Below, one piece after another: positions 28,432 through 36,745 of a stretch of 64,000 nucleotides of DNA. The stretch's first letter is position 1, and each line of letters begins with the position of its first letter. Where the stretch lies: NCBI GenBank assembly GCA_016720465.1, contig JADKKO010000004.1, positions 1,426,001 to 1,490,000 of the forward strand. Reading direction: 5' to 3'. This DNA is from Holophagaceae bacterium. GTDB taxonomy: Bacteria; Acidobacteriota; Holophagae; Holophagales; Holophagaceae. Below the pieces are notes generated by a model. That model was given only the letters and a program-made list of their open reading frames with translations, was not told where the DNA came from and made no database searches. The translations under genes and the position numbers were made by a program.

Positions 28432-29322
28432 ATGGTCTGGAAACAGGATTTAGCACAGCTAAAACACCAATTGAAGCCGGATCCGGGACCTGTCGGTCCC
28501 CCGCCCAAACCGCCTCCGCCGCTCCCTTCGAGCCAATCGCTTGAAGATGCGGATCTGCTGTTCCTGCAAGCGATGGGCGGAGTCGCGGTGCCCCCGGCGC
28601 CCCCCGTTCCAAGCCTTCCGGGCCCAGGGACGGGCTCCGGCTCCGCTCCCGACCCAGGTTTGTCCGCTGCTTCGAACAAGACGATGAAATCCCCCGCCAT
28701 CGAGGCATCGGGCAGCGATTTCAACCAGGCCATCGGAGACCTGAAGGGCCTGCGTCCTTTTGCCGGAAATCCGGTGATTTCGGCCCCGGTTCGGCCCGCG
28801 GATCCGGTGCCGGCCGTGGCGGACCCGCCCCTGCCTCAGGAGAGCCAGACTCGCTCCCCGGCAGCCCAGCCACCCCTCGAAGAACCCCAGCCGCCTGCTC
28901 CCAAACCTGGGGATGGCGATCCCGGCAACGCCTTTGTGGCCCCGGAGGAGCCCCACCCCCGGTCGGCCCCGATCCTCATCCATCTCGCCGCCGGCATGGC
29001 CATCGAGGTGGACGGGACGCTGGATCTCCGGCGGCACAGCCTGAACGATGCGAAAGAACGGCTCAAGGAGCGCATCCGCGACGGTCTGGCCCTGCGCTGG
29101 CGGACCCTGCTGGTGATGCTCGGGCCCAACGAGGCGCTCAAACAAGGGTTCCTGGCTTTCCTGACCACTCCCCAGGCCCAATTCATCAGCCGCTATGCCC
29201 AGGCCCCGATCCCCATGGGTGGAGCCCAGGCCTGGATCCTCTATTTGAGCCAGGCTTCCGACCCTCCGCATAAGCCATTGCGACCAAACAACCCGGACCT
29301 TGATAATGGCGGATCGGCCTAA
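28432..29322 (+). CDS. Proline-rich protein with a degenerate Smr-like C-terminal domain
   Basis: 296 residues from ATG 28432 (a GTG 51 bases upstream is an alternative). Residues 15-180 are a low-complexity Pro/Ala/Gly linker. Residues ~195-285 resemble the Smr nuclease domain: DGTLDLRRHSLNDAKERL corresponds to the LDLHG-x-x-x-x-EA motif, and GGAQAWILYLS to the terminal GGxGxTxVxL. The usual second motif (HGxG) reads VMLGPN, so nuclease activity is doubtful. Unknown role, possibly a nucleic-acid-binding relative of MutS2-type Smr domains. Confidence 0.5.
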   Translation: MVWKQDLAQLKHQLKPDPGPVGPPPKPPPPLPSSQSLEDADLLFLQAMGGVAVPPAPPVPSLPGPGTGSGSAPDPGLSAASNKTMKSPAIEASGSDFNQAIGDLKGLRPFAGNPVISAPVRPADPVPAVADPPLPQESQTRSPAAQPPLEEPQPPAPKPGDGDPGNAFVAPEEPHPRSAPILIHLAAGMAIEVDGTLDLRRHSLNDAKERLKERIRDGLALRWRTLLVMLGPNEALKQGFLAFLTTPQAQFISRYAQAPIPMGGAQAWILYLSQASDPPHKPLRPNNPDLDNGGSA

Positions 29323-29415
29323 GGGACCGTGCCAAAACACCAGGAATGCGAAGGTATTTTGAGACGGTTCTGGAAGCGGAATACTGATCCCCATTCAGAC
29401 CTGTGTGGAGCTGCG

Positions 29416-30327
29416 ATGAGCCTGTTGGCTGTTGGAAGTGTTGCTTTTGATGATCTTGAAACTCCAGCGGGGAGCAGGAAAAACCTGCTGGGGGGATCCG
29501 CGACTTACTTCACCCTGAGCGCCAGCCTATTCACCTCGACGCAATTGGTGGCGGTGGTGGGAACGGATTTCTCGCCCAGCCACCGGGCGGTATTCGAAGG
29601 CCGTTCCATCGACTTGGCCGGGTTGGAACAGACGCCGGGCCGTAGTTTCCGCTGGAAGGGCTCCTATGGCGATGAATTGAATGAGGCTACGACCCTGGAT
29701 ACGCAACTCAACGTATTCGCTGAATTCCATCCCCAGTTGCCGCCGTCCTTCAGGGAATCCCCGTATCTGTTTCTTGGAAATATAGAACCCAGTCTTCAAC
29801 TGGATGTGGTCCACCAGATGGTGGAACGGCCCCGGTGGGTGGCCCTCGACACCATGAATTATTGGATCCGGGGTTCCCGCAAGGAATTGGCGGAAGTCCT
29901 CAAAGAGGTAGATATCTTGCTAGTGAATGAGATGGAGGTCCGCGAATTGACGCTCGAACACAATCTGTTGAAGGCCTATCGGCGGGTCCTGAGTTTCGGG
30001 CCGAAGATCCTGGTCATCAAACGGGGCGAATACGGTTCTGTGCTCATGACCGAAGACTGTGTTTTTTCGGCTCCTGCCTACCCGCTCGAGGACATTCAGG
30101 ATCCCACCGGCGCGGGGGATACTTTTGCGGGCGGATTTCTTGGGAAACTCGCCCAACTCGGCAGAATGGACCTTCCAGCCCTGAAACACGCGGTTCTCAC
30201 CGGTACCGTCATGGCCAGTTTCACCGTGGAGCAATTTGGGACCGGCCGTCTGGAAACGGTCCAAAAAAAGGACCTGGACGACAGGTCAAAAGCTTTTTCC
30301 GACATGATTCGATTGGACGATCTATAA
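29416..30327 (+). CDS. PfkB family carbohydrate kinase
   Basis: 303 residues from MSLLAVGSVAFDDL. PfkB signatures: the N-terminal GGSATYFTLSAS sugar-binding segment, VNEMEVREL, VIKRGEYGS and the catalytic DPTGAGDTFAGGF (D229-D235, anion hole and base). The family phosphorylates sugars or nucleosides. The substrate-lid region is not diagnostic; adenosine-kinase-like or ADP-heptose-type roles are both open. It is followed after 30 bases by the LysM gene. Confidence 0.85.
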   Translation: MSLLAVGSVAFDDLETPAGSRKNLLGGSATYFTLSASLFTSTQLVAVVGTDFSPSHRAVFEGRSIDLAGLEQTPGRSFRWKGSYGDELNEATTLDTQLNVFAEFHPQLPPSFRESPYLFLGNIEPSLQLDVVHQMVERPRWVALDTMNYWIRGSRKELAEVLKEVDILLVNEMEVRELTLEHNLLKAYRRVLSFGPKILVIKRGEYGSVLMTEDCVFSAPAYPLEDIQDPTGAGDTFAGGFLGKLAQLGRMDLPALKHAVLTGTVMASFTVEQFGTGRLETVQKKDLDDRSKAFSDMIRLDDL

Positions 30328-30357
30328 TCTTTGTAACCTAACCCTAGGGAGAATGTG

Positions 30358-31626
30358 ATGGTTTTACACAAGTGGCTGCGCCCCCTTGCCGTAGCGCCTT
30401 GGCTGACGGTGTTAACCCTCGGTCTTGCCGCCCAAGATGCCCCCAAACCCGAGGCCCCGGCCGCCACGCCAGCCCCTGCCCAGGAAGCCCCCCAGACAGG
30501 TGCGGTAAAAGTGGCCGAACATCAATCCAGGTGGAGTTATCCCAAAGAAATCAACGTTCCCGAAGGCCAGCGTCTGCACATCGTGCAGAAGGGCGACACC
30601 TTCTGGGGGCTCGCCGGGCGTTATTTGGGCAATGCCCGCGCCTGGCCGCAAATCTGGGAATTGAATCAATGGGTGAAGGACTCGCATTGGATCTATCCCG
30701 GCGATCCGCTGCTCGTGGATGGCTCCAAGAAGCCCATCAGCACGGCCGGTAAAGCGGATGTGCCCCCCGAGGTGCAGGATGTGGCCCCGGGCACGCCGCC
30801 GCCGCGCGAGACGCCTGAAGTCGCCGCGCCCCAGGACGTGGCCCAACTGCCTCCGGATCGGCGCAGGATCGAGAGCCATCACCGGGATGAACTGGGATTT
30901 GGTTTCCAGGATTTCATCCAGATGCCCTACCTGGCGCCGAAAGGCTCCGATGCCCTGTTCCGCGAATTGGGCGCGCTCCGCATCACGGGCACGAAACATC
31001 CGGAACGCAACACCCTGGGGGACGGTGAAACCGTCTACTTGAATGGTGGACAGGACAAGGGCCTCAAGGCCGGGGATCGCTTCCTGATCCTGCAGGTGCG
31101 GGCCAAGCAGTTGTTCCATCCCACCGATCTCCAGCGCCGCCACCCCCTTGGCGACGTGGTCCAGCAGGTCGGGGTGCTTCGCGTGACGATCGCATTGCCC
31201 AAGGGATCTGTCGCTATCCTGGAGCGCTGCATGGATGGCGTCCTGATCGGGGATCGGGTGGCCCCCTACATGGAACCCGCGAATATCCCAGTGAAACTCC
31301 GTACGGATCTCACCGAACCCATGCCGATCAAGGACCTGGGCATGGTTGTTTATGCCCGCGACAACCATGGCCTTACGGCCCAGGGCGAATTGATCATCAT
31401 CGACAAAGGCAGCGCCGATGGCCTTCAAGCCGGCGACATGATGGTCGCCCTCCGGAAGAAGACCTTCCCGGTGACCGAATCCCGCACCACCCGGGACGCC
31501 GTGACGGAAACCACCAACTATGTGCTGGGGCAGGTGCTGGTGGTACGGGTGGGAGAGACCACTTCCACGTGCCGCATCGTCCGGTCCTCGGAGGAAATCG
31601 TCATCGGCGATCTCGTCACGCGCTGA
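30358..31626 (+). CDS. LysM-domain exported protein
   Basis: 422 residues, signal peptide MVLHKWLRPLAVAPWLTV to about residue 25, then a Pro/Ala linker. A LysM module at ~77-120 (LHIVQKGDTFWGLAGRYLGN, IWELNQW, IYPGDPLLV) binds peptidoglycan. The C-terminal ~270 residues form repeated beta modules (GETVYLNGGQDKGLKAGDRF; GELIIIDKGSADGLQAGDMM) that resemble the flagellar/pilus-type secretion FlgT-like folds. This organisation is seen in cell-wall-tethered proteins of unknown function. Start: ATG 30358, three bases after an in-frame GTG, following AGGGAGA. Confidence 0.75.
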   Translation: MVLHKWLRPLAVAPWLTVLTLGLAAQDAPKPEAPAATPAPAQEAPQTGAVKVAEHQSRWSYPKEINVPEGQRLHIVQKGDTFWGLAGRYLGNARAWPQIWELNQWVKDSHWIYPGDPLLVDGSKKPISTAGKADVPPEVQDVAPGTPPPRETPEVAAPQDVAQLPPDRRRIESHHRDELGFGFQDFIQMPYLAPKGSDALFRELGALRITGTKHPERNTLGDGETVYLNGGQDKGLKAGDRFLILQVRAKQLFHPTDLQRRHPLGDVVQQVGVLRVTIALPKGSVAILERCMDGVLIGDRVAPYMEPANIPVKLRTDLTEPMPIKDLGMVVYARDNHGLTAQGELIIIDKGSADGLQAGDMMVALRKKTFPVTESRTTRDAVTETTNYVLGQVLVVRVGETTSTCRIVRSSEEIVIGDLVTR

Positions 31627-31645
31627 GACCCCGTAAATCTGTCTA

Positions 31646-31680
31646 CATGCCCTGGTCCAGTGCTCCTGGATCAGGGCATG
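31646..31680. terminator. Hairpin between the LysM gene and rsmG
   Basis: CATGCCCTG...CAGGGCATG with an inner GTCCAG/CTGGAT stem forms a long hairpin. Its right arm covers the last codons of rsmG on the opposite strand. No long T-run, but the position between convergent genes supports a termination role. Confidence 0.55.
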
Positions 31681-32258
31681 TACATTTCCAGGATCTGCCT
31701 TTGTCCCCTGGAAGGAAGCCGGTAGGGATGCAGGGTGTAGGCCCAGCCTTCCGGGATGGGCTCTGATTCCACGGTGGGACCCTTCAGGGCCCAAAGCGGG
31801 GCGCCCTTCTGCCCATGCCGCAGCCACCAGGCCGCCAACAGGGTTGGTGAGCCCGCGGCCTTGGCCGTGCCCGCCCCTGCTTCCTGGGGCGGGATCTCCT
31901 CGGCCCGGCCCTCCAGCACCGTTAGATTCTCCAGGTCCAGTTCCATCACGACTTGACGAAGGAAAGCCATTTTTTTCCTGGCCTTGTCCATGGCACGGAT
32001 GTCCAGGTCCGGACGGAAAAGAGCCAAGGGCACCGCCGGTATCCCCATCCCGGACCCGAAATCCACCACGCGGGTGCCTGGCGGCAATTGCATCGCCAGC
32101 GGAAAGAGCGCCGCTGAATCCAGGATCAGCTCCTCCATCCGATCTGCCGGCGCCAGGGAGGTCAGCGCGTAGGTTTGATTCCAACGGTCCAGCAGATCCA
32201 GGTAGACCTGGATCTTCGGGAGCAGTTCTACCGGCAGATTGGGACCCATGTGAAACAA
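31671..32258 (-). CDS. rsmG: 16S rRNA (guanine-527-N7)-methyltransferase
   Basis: 195 residues, slightly shorter than typical RsmG (~205-215). Family features: VYLDLLDRWNQTYALTSL at the N-terminus, ILDSAALFPL, the SAM-binding VVDFGSGMGIPAVPLALFRPD and KKMAFLRQVVMEL, NLTVLEGRAEEI. It methylates G527 of 16S rRNA in the 530 loop. Loss usually gives low-level streptomycin resistance. The usual NLT reads YALT, a conservative variant. The gene stands alone here rather than beside gidA/parA. Confidence 0.85.
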   Translation of the reverse strand: MFHMGPNLPVELLPKIQVYLDLLDRWNQTYALTSLAPADRMEELILDSAALFPLAMQLPPGTRVVDFGSGMGIPAVPLALFRPDLDIRAMDKARKKMAFLRQVVMELDLENLTVLEGRAEEIPPQEAGAGTAKAAGSPTLLAAWWLRHGQKGAPLWALKGPTVESEPIPEGWAYTLHPYRLPSRGQRQILEMYMP

Positions 32259-32574
32259 TACCCCGATCAGGCCGTCTGCGTGATGGAGGGGCTCCGCGCT
32301 CGGTCCACCCCCTTTTTTATTATTTGATCGCCATTGCGGGGCTCCGCACTCACGGCCAAGTTATTTCGCCTTGGTGGCCGACAGGAAGCAAAATTTTCAA
32401 TGAGTTTCAGTCTATGCTCTAAGATTATTGTTAATAGTGTTTAAAAAATAATTAAGAAGAAAAATAATTAAAACAGCAAAAAATAATGACCTCAATAATC
32501 AACACGAGATATTGACAAACCTATGTATAACTGCGATTTTTGTTAATGCCTTTCAAAGGTAAAGGGAGGATGGC
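32259..32574. other. AT-rich intergenic region before ybeY
   Basis: About 315 bases. The right half (32400-32540) is unusually AT-rich with AATAATTA runs. TTGACA at 32512-32517 is a possible -35 for ybeY, with a poor -10 (GATTTT) at 17-base spacing. No gene seen. Confidence 0.5.
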
Positions 32575-33312
32575 ATGGAAGGAAGCACGATACCTTTCAA
32601 GATTGACTGGTCCAGTAAAAGTAAATTCCGCGGCCCCGGCGAACAATCTTTAGGTCTCCTCCTGCGCAAGTTGAGGGACCGCTTGGCATCGAAAGCTCAA
32701 GGCATTTCCATAAGTTACGTGGATGACCGCCACATGCGTAGGCTCAATAGGGAGCATCGTGGAATCAATCTCACAACTGATGTATTAAGCTTTCCGGCCG
32801 AACCGGAAGCCGGAGCTTATCCCCATCTGGGAGACCTCGTTATCTGTTTACCCGTGGCGGAAAAGATGGCCCGGAAGCTCGGGGTTTCACGGCGTCGGGA
32901 AGTCGAGACGCTCGTGATCCATGGTTTTCTCCACTTGTGCGGCCACGACCATGAAAAGGACAAAGGGGAAATGCTCGCCCTGCAGGCCCAACTGGAGCGG
33001 GAATTCCTGGAGGTGGAGCCGCTTCCCATGAGCCTGAAGCGTGGGCGGAAACCGGGCAGCAAAGTCAAGGTCCTGAAGGATGGCACCCGGGTGGTGGTCA
33101 CTGGCCGGGCCGCCGGCGCGCTCAAGCGCATGGTCAAACCCAGGAAGGCCAAGGCGCAAAAGGTGAAGGCCAAGCAGGCCGATCCCTCCAAACCGAAGCG
33201 CGGGCCGGGACGGCCCCGCAAGGATCCCAGCCTGAGCGCGGCGCCGGCGCCCCTGCGCAAGGCCGCGCGCCGCAAACGCGCGCCTAAACCGAGGAGCGGC
33301 GTGATTTCCTGA
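32575..33312 (+). CDS. ybeY: Endoribonuclease YbeY with a basic AT-hook-like tail
   Basis: 245 residues; YbeY is usually ~150-160. Residues 1-155 are a normal YbeY core: ISISYVDDRHMRRLNREHRG, TTDVLSFP and the zinc motif HGFLHLCGHDH (H116, H120, H126). YbeY processes the 3' end of 16S rRNA and acts in ribosome quality control. The extra ~90 residues are Lys/Arg/Pro-rich (LKRGRKPGSKVKVLKDGTR) and contain KRGPGRPRKDP at about 206-216, a clear AT-hook-type GRP core. The tail probably binds RNA or DNA. The AGGGAGG before the ATG is a strong ribosome site. Confidence 0.88.
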   Translation: MEGSTIPFKIDWSSKSKFRGPGEQSLGLLLRKLRDRLASKAQGISISYVDDRHMRRLNREHRGINLTTDVLSFPAEPEAGAYPHLGDLVICLPVAEKMARKLGVSRRREVETLVIHGFLHLCGHDHEKDKGEMLALQAQLEREFLEVEPLPMSLKRGRKPGSKVKVLKDGTRVVVTGRAAGALKRMVKPRKAKAQKVKAKQADPSKPKRGPGRPRKDPSLSAAPAPLRKAARRKRAPKPRSGVIS

Positions 33313-33402
33313 GCTGCCAGGCAGGCATCCGTGATGGCCCCTTTCGCGCCATCGCGATACCATGGCTCTTTGGCCTGAATCAGGCCTCCTGCCGGAGCCT
33401 TC

Positions 33403-34122
33403 GTGATCAATCTGCTTTTGAGCCTTGGCGCCGCCGCGGTCCTGGTGGCACTCACGAAGCTGCTCGGCATCACCTCCTGGATCGGCGCGCCCCTGGGCCT
33501 GGTGGCAGGCGTGGCCCTCTTCATCTACCTGGGCAGGAAGGTTCAGCAGGAGCTTGAAAAAGTTTTCGGCCGGGCGAGCGAGCTGCTGAAGAAACAGAAA
33601 TTCGACGCGGCCATCGAGGTGATGAAGGAAGGCTACAAATTTTCCGCCCGGCAGTTCATGGTCAAGGGCTCCATCGACGGCCAGATCGGCGTGGTGCAAT
33701 ACCTCCGCCAGAAGAACGACGAAGCCGAACCCCTGCTGCGCTCGGCTTCCATGCAGCACTACATCGCCAAGGCCATGCTGGGGATCATCCAATGGAAGCG
33801 CGGCGAAAAAAAGAAGGCCCGGGAGACCTTCGAATTGGCCCTGAAGACCGGCAAGAAGGAAAGCCTGCTCTATGCGGTCTATGCGTTCGTCCTGGGGGAA
33901 ATGGGCGACCGCACCAAGGCCATCGAAGTGTTGAACAAGGGGCTCAGCATCTGCAAGGGAGACGAGCGCCTCCTGAGCAACCGCACCCTGCTGCAGAACA
34001 ACAAGGCCATGAAGATGAAAGTCTATGGCGAGCAGTGGTACCAGTTCATGCTGGAGCGTCCCATGGTCCGCGTGGAGCCACCGCCCTACGCCCGCGTATC
34101 CCGCCGTTCGGTCCGGGGCTGA
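33403..34122 (+). CDS. Membrane-anchored TPR-like protein
   Basis: 239 residues from a GTG at 33403, preceded by CCGGAG. Two N-terminal hydrophobic stretches (MINLLLSLGAAAVLVAL and LGLVAGVALFIYLG) are followed by helical repeats of TPR type (residues 50-205: ASELLKKQKFDAAIEVMKEG, KARETFELALKTGKKES, DRTKAIEVLNKGLSICKGD). Probably an inner-membrane scaffold facing the cytoplasm. Function unknown. Confidence 0.62.
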   Translation: MINLLLSLGAAAVLVALTKLLGITSWIGAPLGLVAGVALFIYLGRKVQQELEKVFGRASELLKKQKFDAAIEVMKEGYKFSARQFMVKGSIDGQIGVVQYLRQKNDEAEPLLRSASMQHYIAKAMLGIIQWKRGEKKKARETFELALKTGKKESLLYAVYAFVLGEMGDRTKAIEVLNKGLSICKGDERLLSNRTLLQNNKAMKMKVYGEQWYQFMLERPMVRVEPPPYARVSRRSVRG

Positions 34123-34215
34123 CCCTGGAGCTCCCGGCCATGAATCACCACGACCCGCATTGACCCGCTGATCAAACCACGCTTCATTCGAGACCGAAAA
34201 TAAAAAGGAGTTCCG

Positions 34216-34944
34216 ATGTCCGGCCACAGCAAATGGTCCACCATCAAGCACAAGAAGGGCGCCGCCGATGCCAAGCGCGGCAAGGTCTTCACCCGCATCC
34301 TCAAGGAGATCACCGTGGCTGCGCGGCTGGGCGGCGGAGATGTCGGAAGCAACCCGCGCCTGCGCCTGGCGGTGGATACCGCCAAGGGTGCCAACATGCC
34401 CAAGGACAACTGGGAGCGCGCCATCAAGAAGGGCACCGGCGAACTGGAAGGCGTGACCTACGAAGAAGTCCAATACGAAGGCTACGGCCCCGGCGGCGTG
34501 GCCATCATCATCGAGGCCGTCACCGACAACAAGAACCGCACCACGCCCGAGATCCGAAGCTGCTTCACCAAGTTCGGCAGCGAACTTGGCGCCATGAATT
34601 CCGTGGCCTACCTCTTCTCAAAGCAGGGCCAGATCGCGGTGGATCCCGAAGTCTCCGAGGACAAGGTCATGGAAGTGGCCCTGGAAGCCGGCGCCGACGA
34701 TGTGCAGGACCAGGGCGGCGCCTGGGTCATCACCACATCTCCTGAGGCTTACCAGGCGGTCAAGGACGCCGTGGATGCAGCCAAGCTGCCTGTGCTCGAA
34801 GCCCAGATCATCAAGGCCGCCGCCAACGAAATCCATCTCGAAGGCCCCAAACTCGCAAGCTTCCTGAAACTGCTGGACGCCCTCGAAGACAACGACGACA
34901 CCCAGAACGTCTGGCACAACGCCGACTACGAGGAAGAGGATTAG
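34216..34944 (+). CDS. yebC: YebC/PmpR (TACO1) family protein
   Basis: 242 residues, normal length, with the invariant start MSGHSKWSTIKHKKGAADAK and later GYGPGGVAIIIEAVTDNKNR. YebC-type proteins were long described as transcriptional regulators; family members also help ribosomes through proline stretches. Preceded by AAAAGGAGTT ribosome site. The following hairpin at 34946 would end the transcript. Confidence 0.95.
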   Translation: MSGHSKWSTIKHKKGAADAKRGKVFTRILKEITVAARLGGGDVGSNPRLRLAVDTAKGANMPKDNWERAIKKGTGELEGVTYEEVQYEGYGPGGVAIIIEAVTDNKNRTTPEIRSCFTKFGSELGAMNSVAYLFSKQGQIAVDPEVSEDKVMEVALEAGADDVQDQGGAWVITTSPEAYQAVKDAVDAAKLPVLEAQIIKAAANEIHLEGPKLASFLKLLDALEDNDDTQNVWHNADYEEED

Positions 34945-34945
34945 G

Positions 34946-34992
34946 CGCAGTTACGCCTTGGCCAACGCTTTTTTGGCCAAGGCGTTACTGCG
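34946..34992. terminator. Long inverted repeat after yebC
   Basis: Two 20-base arms (34946-34965 and 34973-34992) match at 19 of 20 positions around CGCTTTT. Together with the short T-run in the loop side this is a strong hairpin, likely the yebC terminator. Confidence 0.7.
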
Positions 34993-34994
34993 AC

Positions 34995-35330
34995 TTATGT
35001 CGGCCGCAGGCCGACGCGATGGGTGGTGGACCGAGGAAAGTCGAAGGGTTTCGGCGCCTCCGGCTATCGCACGCAGTGCGCCCTCCTGCTCGCTACGTTC
35101 GCAGAGCCGGAGCCTTATGTCGGCCGCAGGCCGACGCGATGGGTGGTGGACCGAGGAAAGTCGAAGGGTTTCGGCGCCTCCGGCTATCGCACGCAGTGCG
35201 TGCTCCCACTCGCTGTGCTCTTGGACGCGGAGCCTCCCTGCTCGCAACGTTCGCAGAGCCGGAGCCTCTATGTCGGCCGCAGGCCGACGCGATGGGTGGT
35301 GCTCCGAAGCAGGTCGAAGGCGTTACTGCA
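34995..35330. repeat. 120-bp GC-rich tandem repeat, 2.5 copies
   Basis: Units start at 34995, 35115 and ~35268. The first two share an ~86-base block beginning TTATGTCGGCCGCAGGCCGA and ending ATCGCACGCAGTGCG; the third keeps only the first ~60 bases. CGGCC-GCA-GGCCG, GCACGCAGTGC and other short palindromes recur. No coding potential is convincing. Confidence 0.8.
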
Positions 35331-35360
35331 CCGTAGGTCGGCCGCAGGCCCGTGCTTGTC

Positions 35361-36530
35361 TCATGCCCTGCCGGCCTTTGCGCGGATCCAATCCAGGTTC
35401 CGGCCCGCCTGCTTGCCCAGCTCCCGGCTGCGCTCCAGCAGGCGGCGGCGAAGGGGTGGACCCGACACCACATGGGAACGGGCCTCGGCCACAATGGCTT
35501 CGATCTGCGCGTCCAGCCGCAGTGCGTCGAAAACGGGGGATTCCAGCCCCAGCAGCTTCATCAGGCTATGGACCTTGTGGGTATTGGCGCTCAGGGTCAC
35601 CAAGGGCGTGCCGCCGGTCGCGGCGAAGATGCCTGGGTGCCAGCGCCCACCCACGTGGACTGCCGCGTTTCCGATGACATCGATGGCCTGGCGCACCGGC
35701 AGGTTTAGTCCGAGCAGAGGGAACTTGGTCTCGGCCTGGACCCGCCGCATGATCCATGCGTCGACGTCACAGGGCGCCGCCAGGACCACCGGTCCGACCT
35801 CCTCGTTCAGCCGGCGGCAAAGCCGGGTGAAGGCCGGAACCACATCCAGTCGCTGGTGCTGAGGCAAGGCATAGATTGAGCTGGCGCAAACCGTCACATA
35901 GGGCACCCGCGGATCGAACCCCGCGGCGCTATCGGGCCATGCGGAAAAGTGGTCCGCGCGGCAGCCCAGGGCGCTCCATTCCGGAAGGGGCGCCGCGGGG
36001 ACCGCGAAGGCGACATCCGGAATCACCTTCCAGGATCCCGGGCGCATCCAGGAAGCACAGGCTTCCACCGAGGTGTCCTCCCGGAAGTTGATCTCATCCA
36101 GCAGGGGATAGACCTCCTTCACGATCTCGGCCAGGGCGGGCTCATCCAAGTCCACGGAGTGGTTGGTGAGGAGGCATGGCTTCCCGAACACCTGCTTGGC
36201 CAGATAGGCGAGGAACAGCAGCATCCTGCCCTTGTGGGCCCCCGGCCTGATGAAGTTCTCCCCATTCAGCAGCACCGCGTCGCATTGCCGGAGGACCTCG
36301 GCGATATCCGGGAGGATCCTGCCCGCCTGGACTTCCCGCGCGCAGCGGTGGAGATCCGCCATGGTGACTAGCTCCGGCAGCGCGGGATGCTGCTGCATGA
36401 ACCAGCTGCTGGGGGCCACCCAGGAGGTGGAGAACCCGTTGTCGAGCAAGGCCGTCTTGAACCACGCACCCATCACCCGGCAGCCCCAGTTCGGATGATC
36501 GGAGGTGTCGGGCGCGAACAAGAGTTTCAT
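35361..36530 (-). CDS. Polysaccharide pyruvyltransferase family protein
   Basis: 389 residues. Layout typical of the PF04230 family: MKLLFAPDTSDHPNWGCRVMG at the N-terminus (nucleotide-fold start), LLNGENFIRPGAHKGRMLL in the middle and the C-terminal GGRWHPGIFAATGGTPLVTL, the expected donor-binding H-x-x-I-x-A motif. Family members add pyruvate ketals to surface sugars or act as related glycan enzymes. Its divergent neighbour is a LicD-like protein, which supports a role in surface glycan decoration. Confidence 0.72.
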   Translation of the reverse strand: MKLLFAPDTSDHPNWGCRVMGAWFKTALLDNGFSTSWVAPSSWFMQQHPALPELVTMADLHRCAREVQAGRILPDIAEVLRQCDAVLLNGENFIRPGAHKGRMLLFLAYLAKQVFGKPCLLTNHSVDLDEPALAEIVKEVYPLLDEINFREDTSVEACASWMRPGSWKVIPDVAFAVPAAPLPEWSALGCRADHFSAWPDSAAGFDPRVPYVTVCASSIYALPQHQRLDVVPAFTRLCRRLNEEVGPVVLAAPCDVDAWIMRRVQAETKFPLLGLNLPVRQAIDVIGNAAVHVGGRWHPGIFAATGGTPLVTLSANTHKVHSLMKLLGLESPVFDALRLDAQIEAIVAEARSHVVSGPPLRRRLLERSRELGKQAGRNLDWIRAKAGRA

Positions 36531-36745
36531 GGGGGGTCCTGATGCGTGGCGTGGGAAGGGTGCGGCCAGCCTAGTCGAAGCGCCTGATCAATGAGGTGTG
36601 GGGCGGGGCCTGGTGCCGTGCCAAAATGACCTCTGCGGTTCAGGTCAACTTGTCGCGGCCTCTTGGGCCGATGCCCCATCAGAATGACCAGGTTATTAGA
36701 CTGCGGCGGCTTAGACTGTTTGTTTTGCAAAGGGCCCGGCCATCC

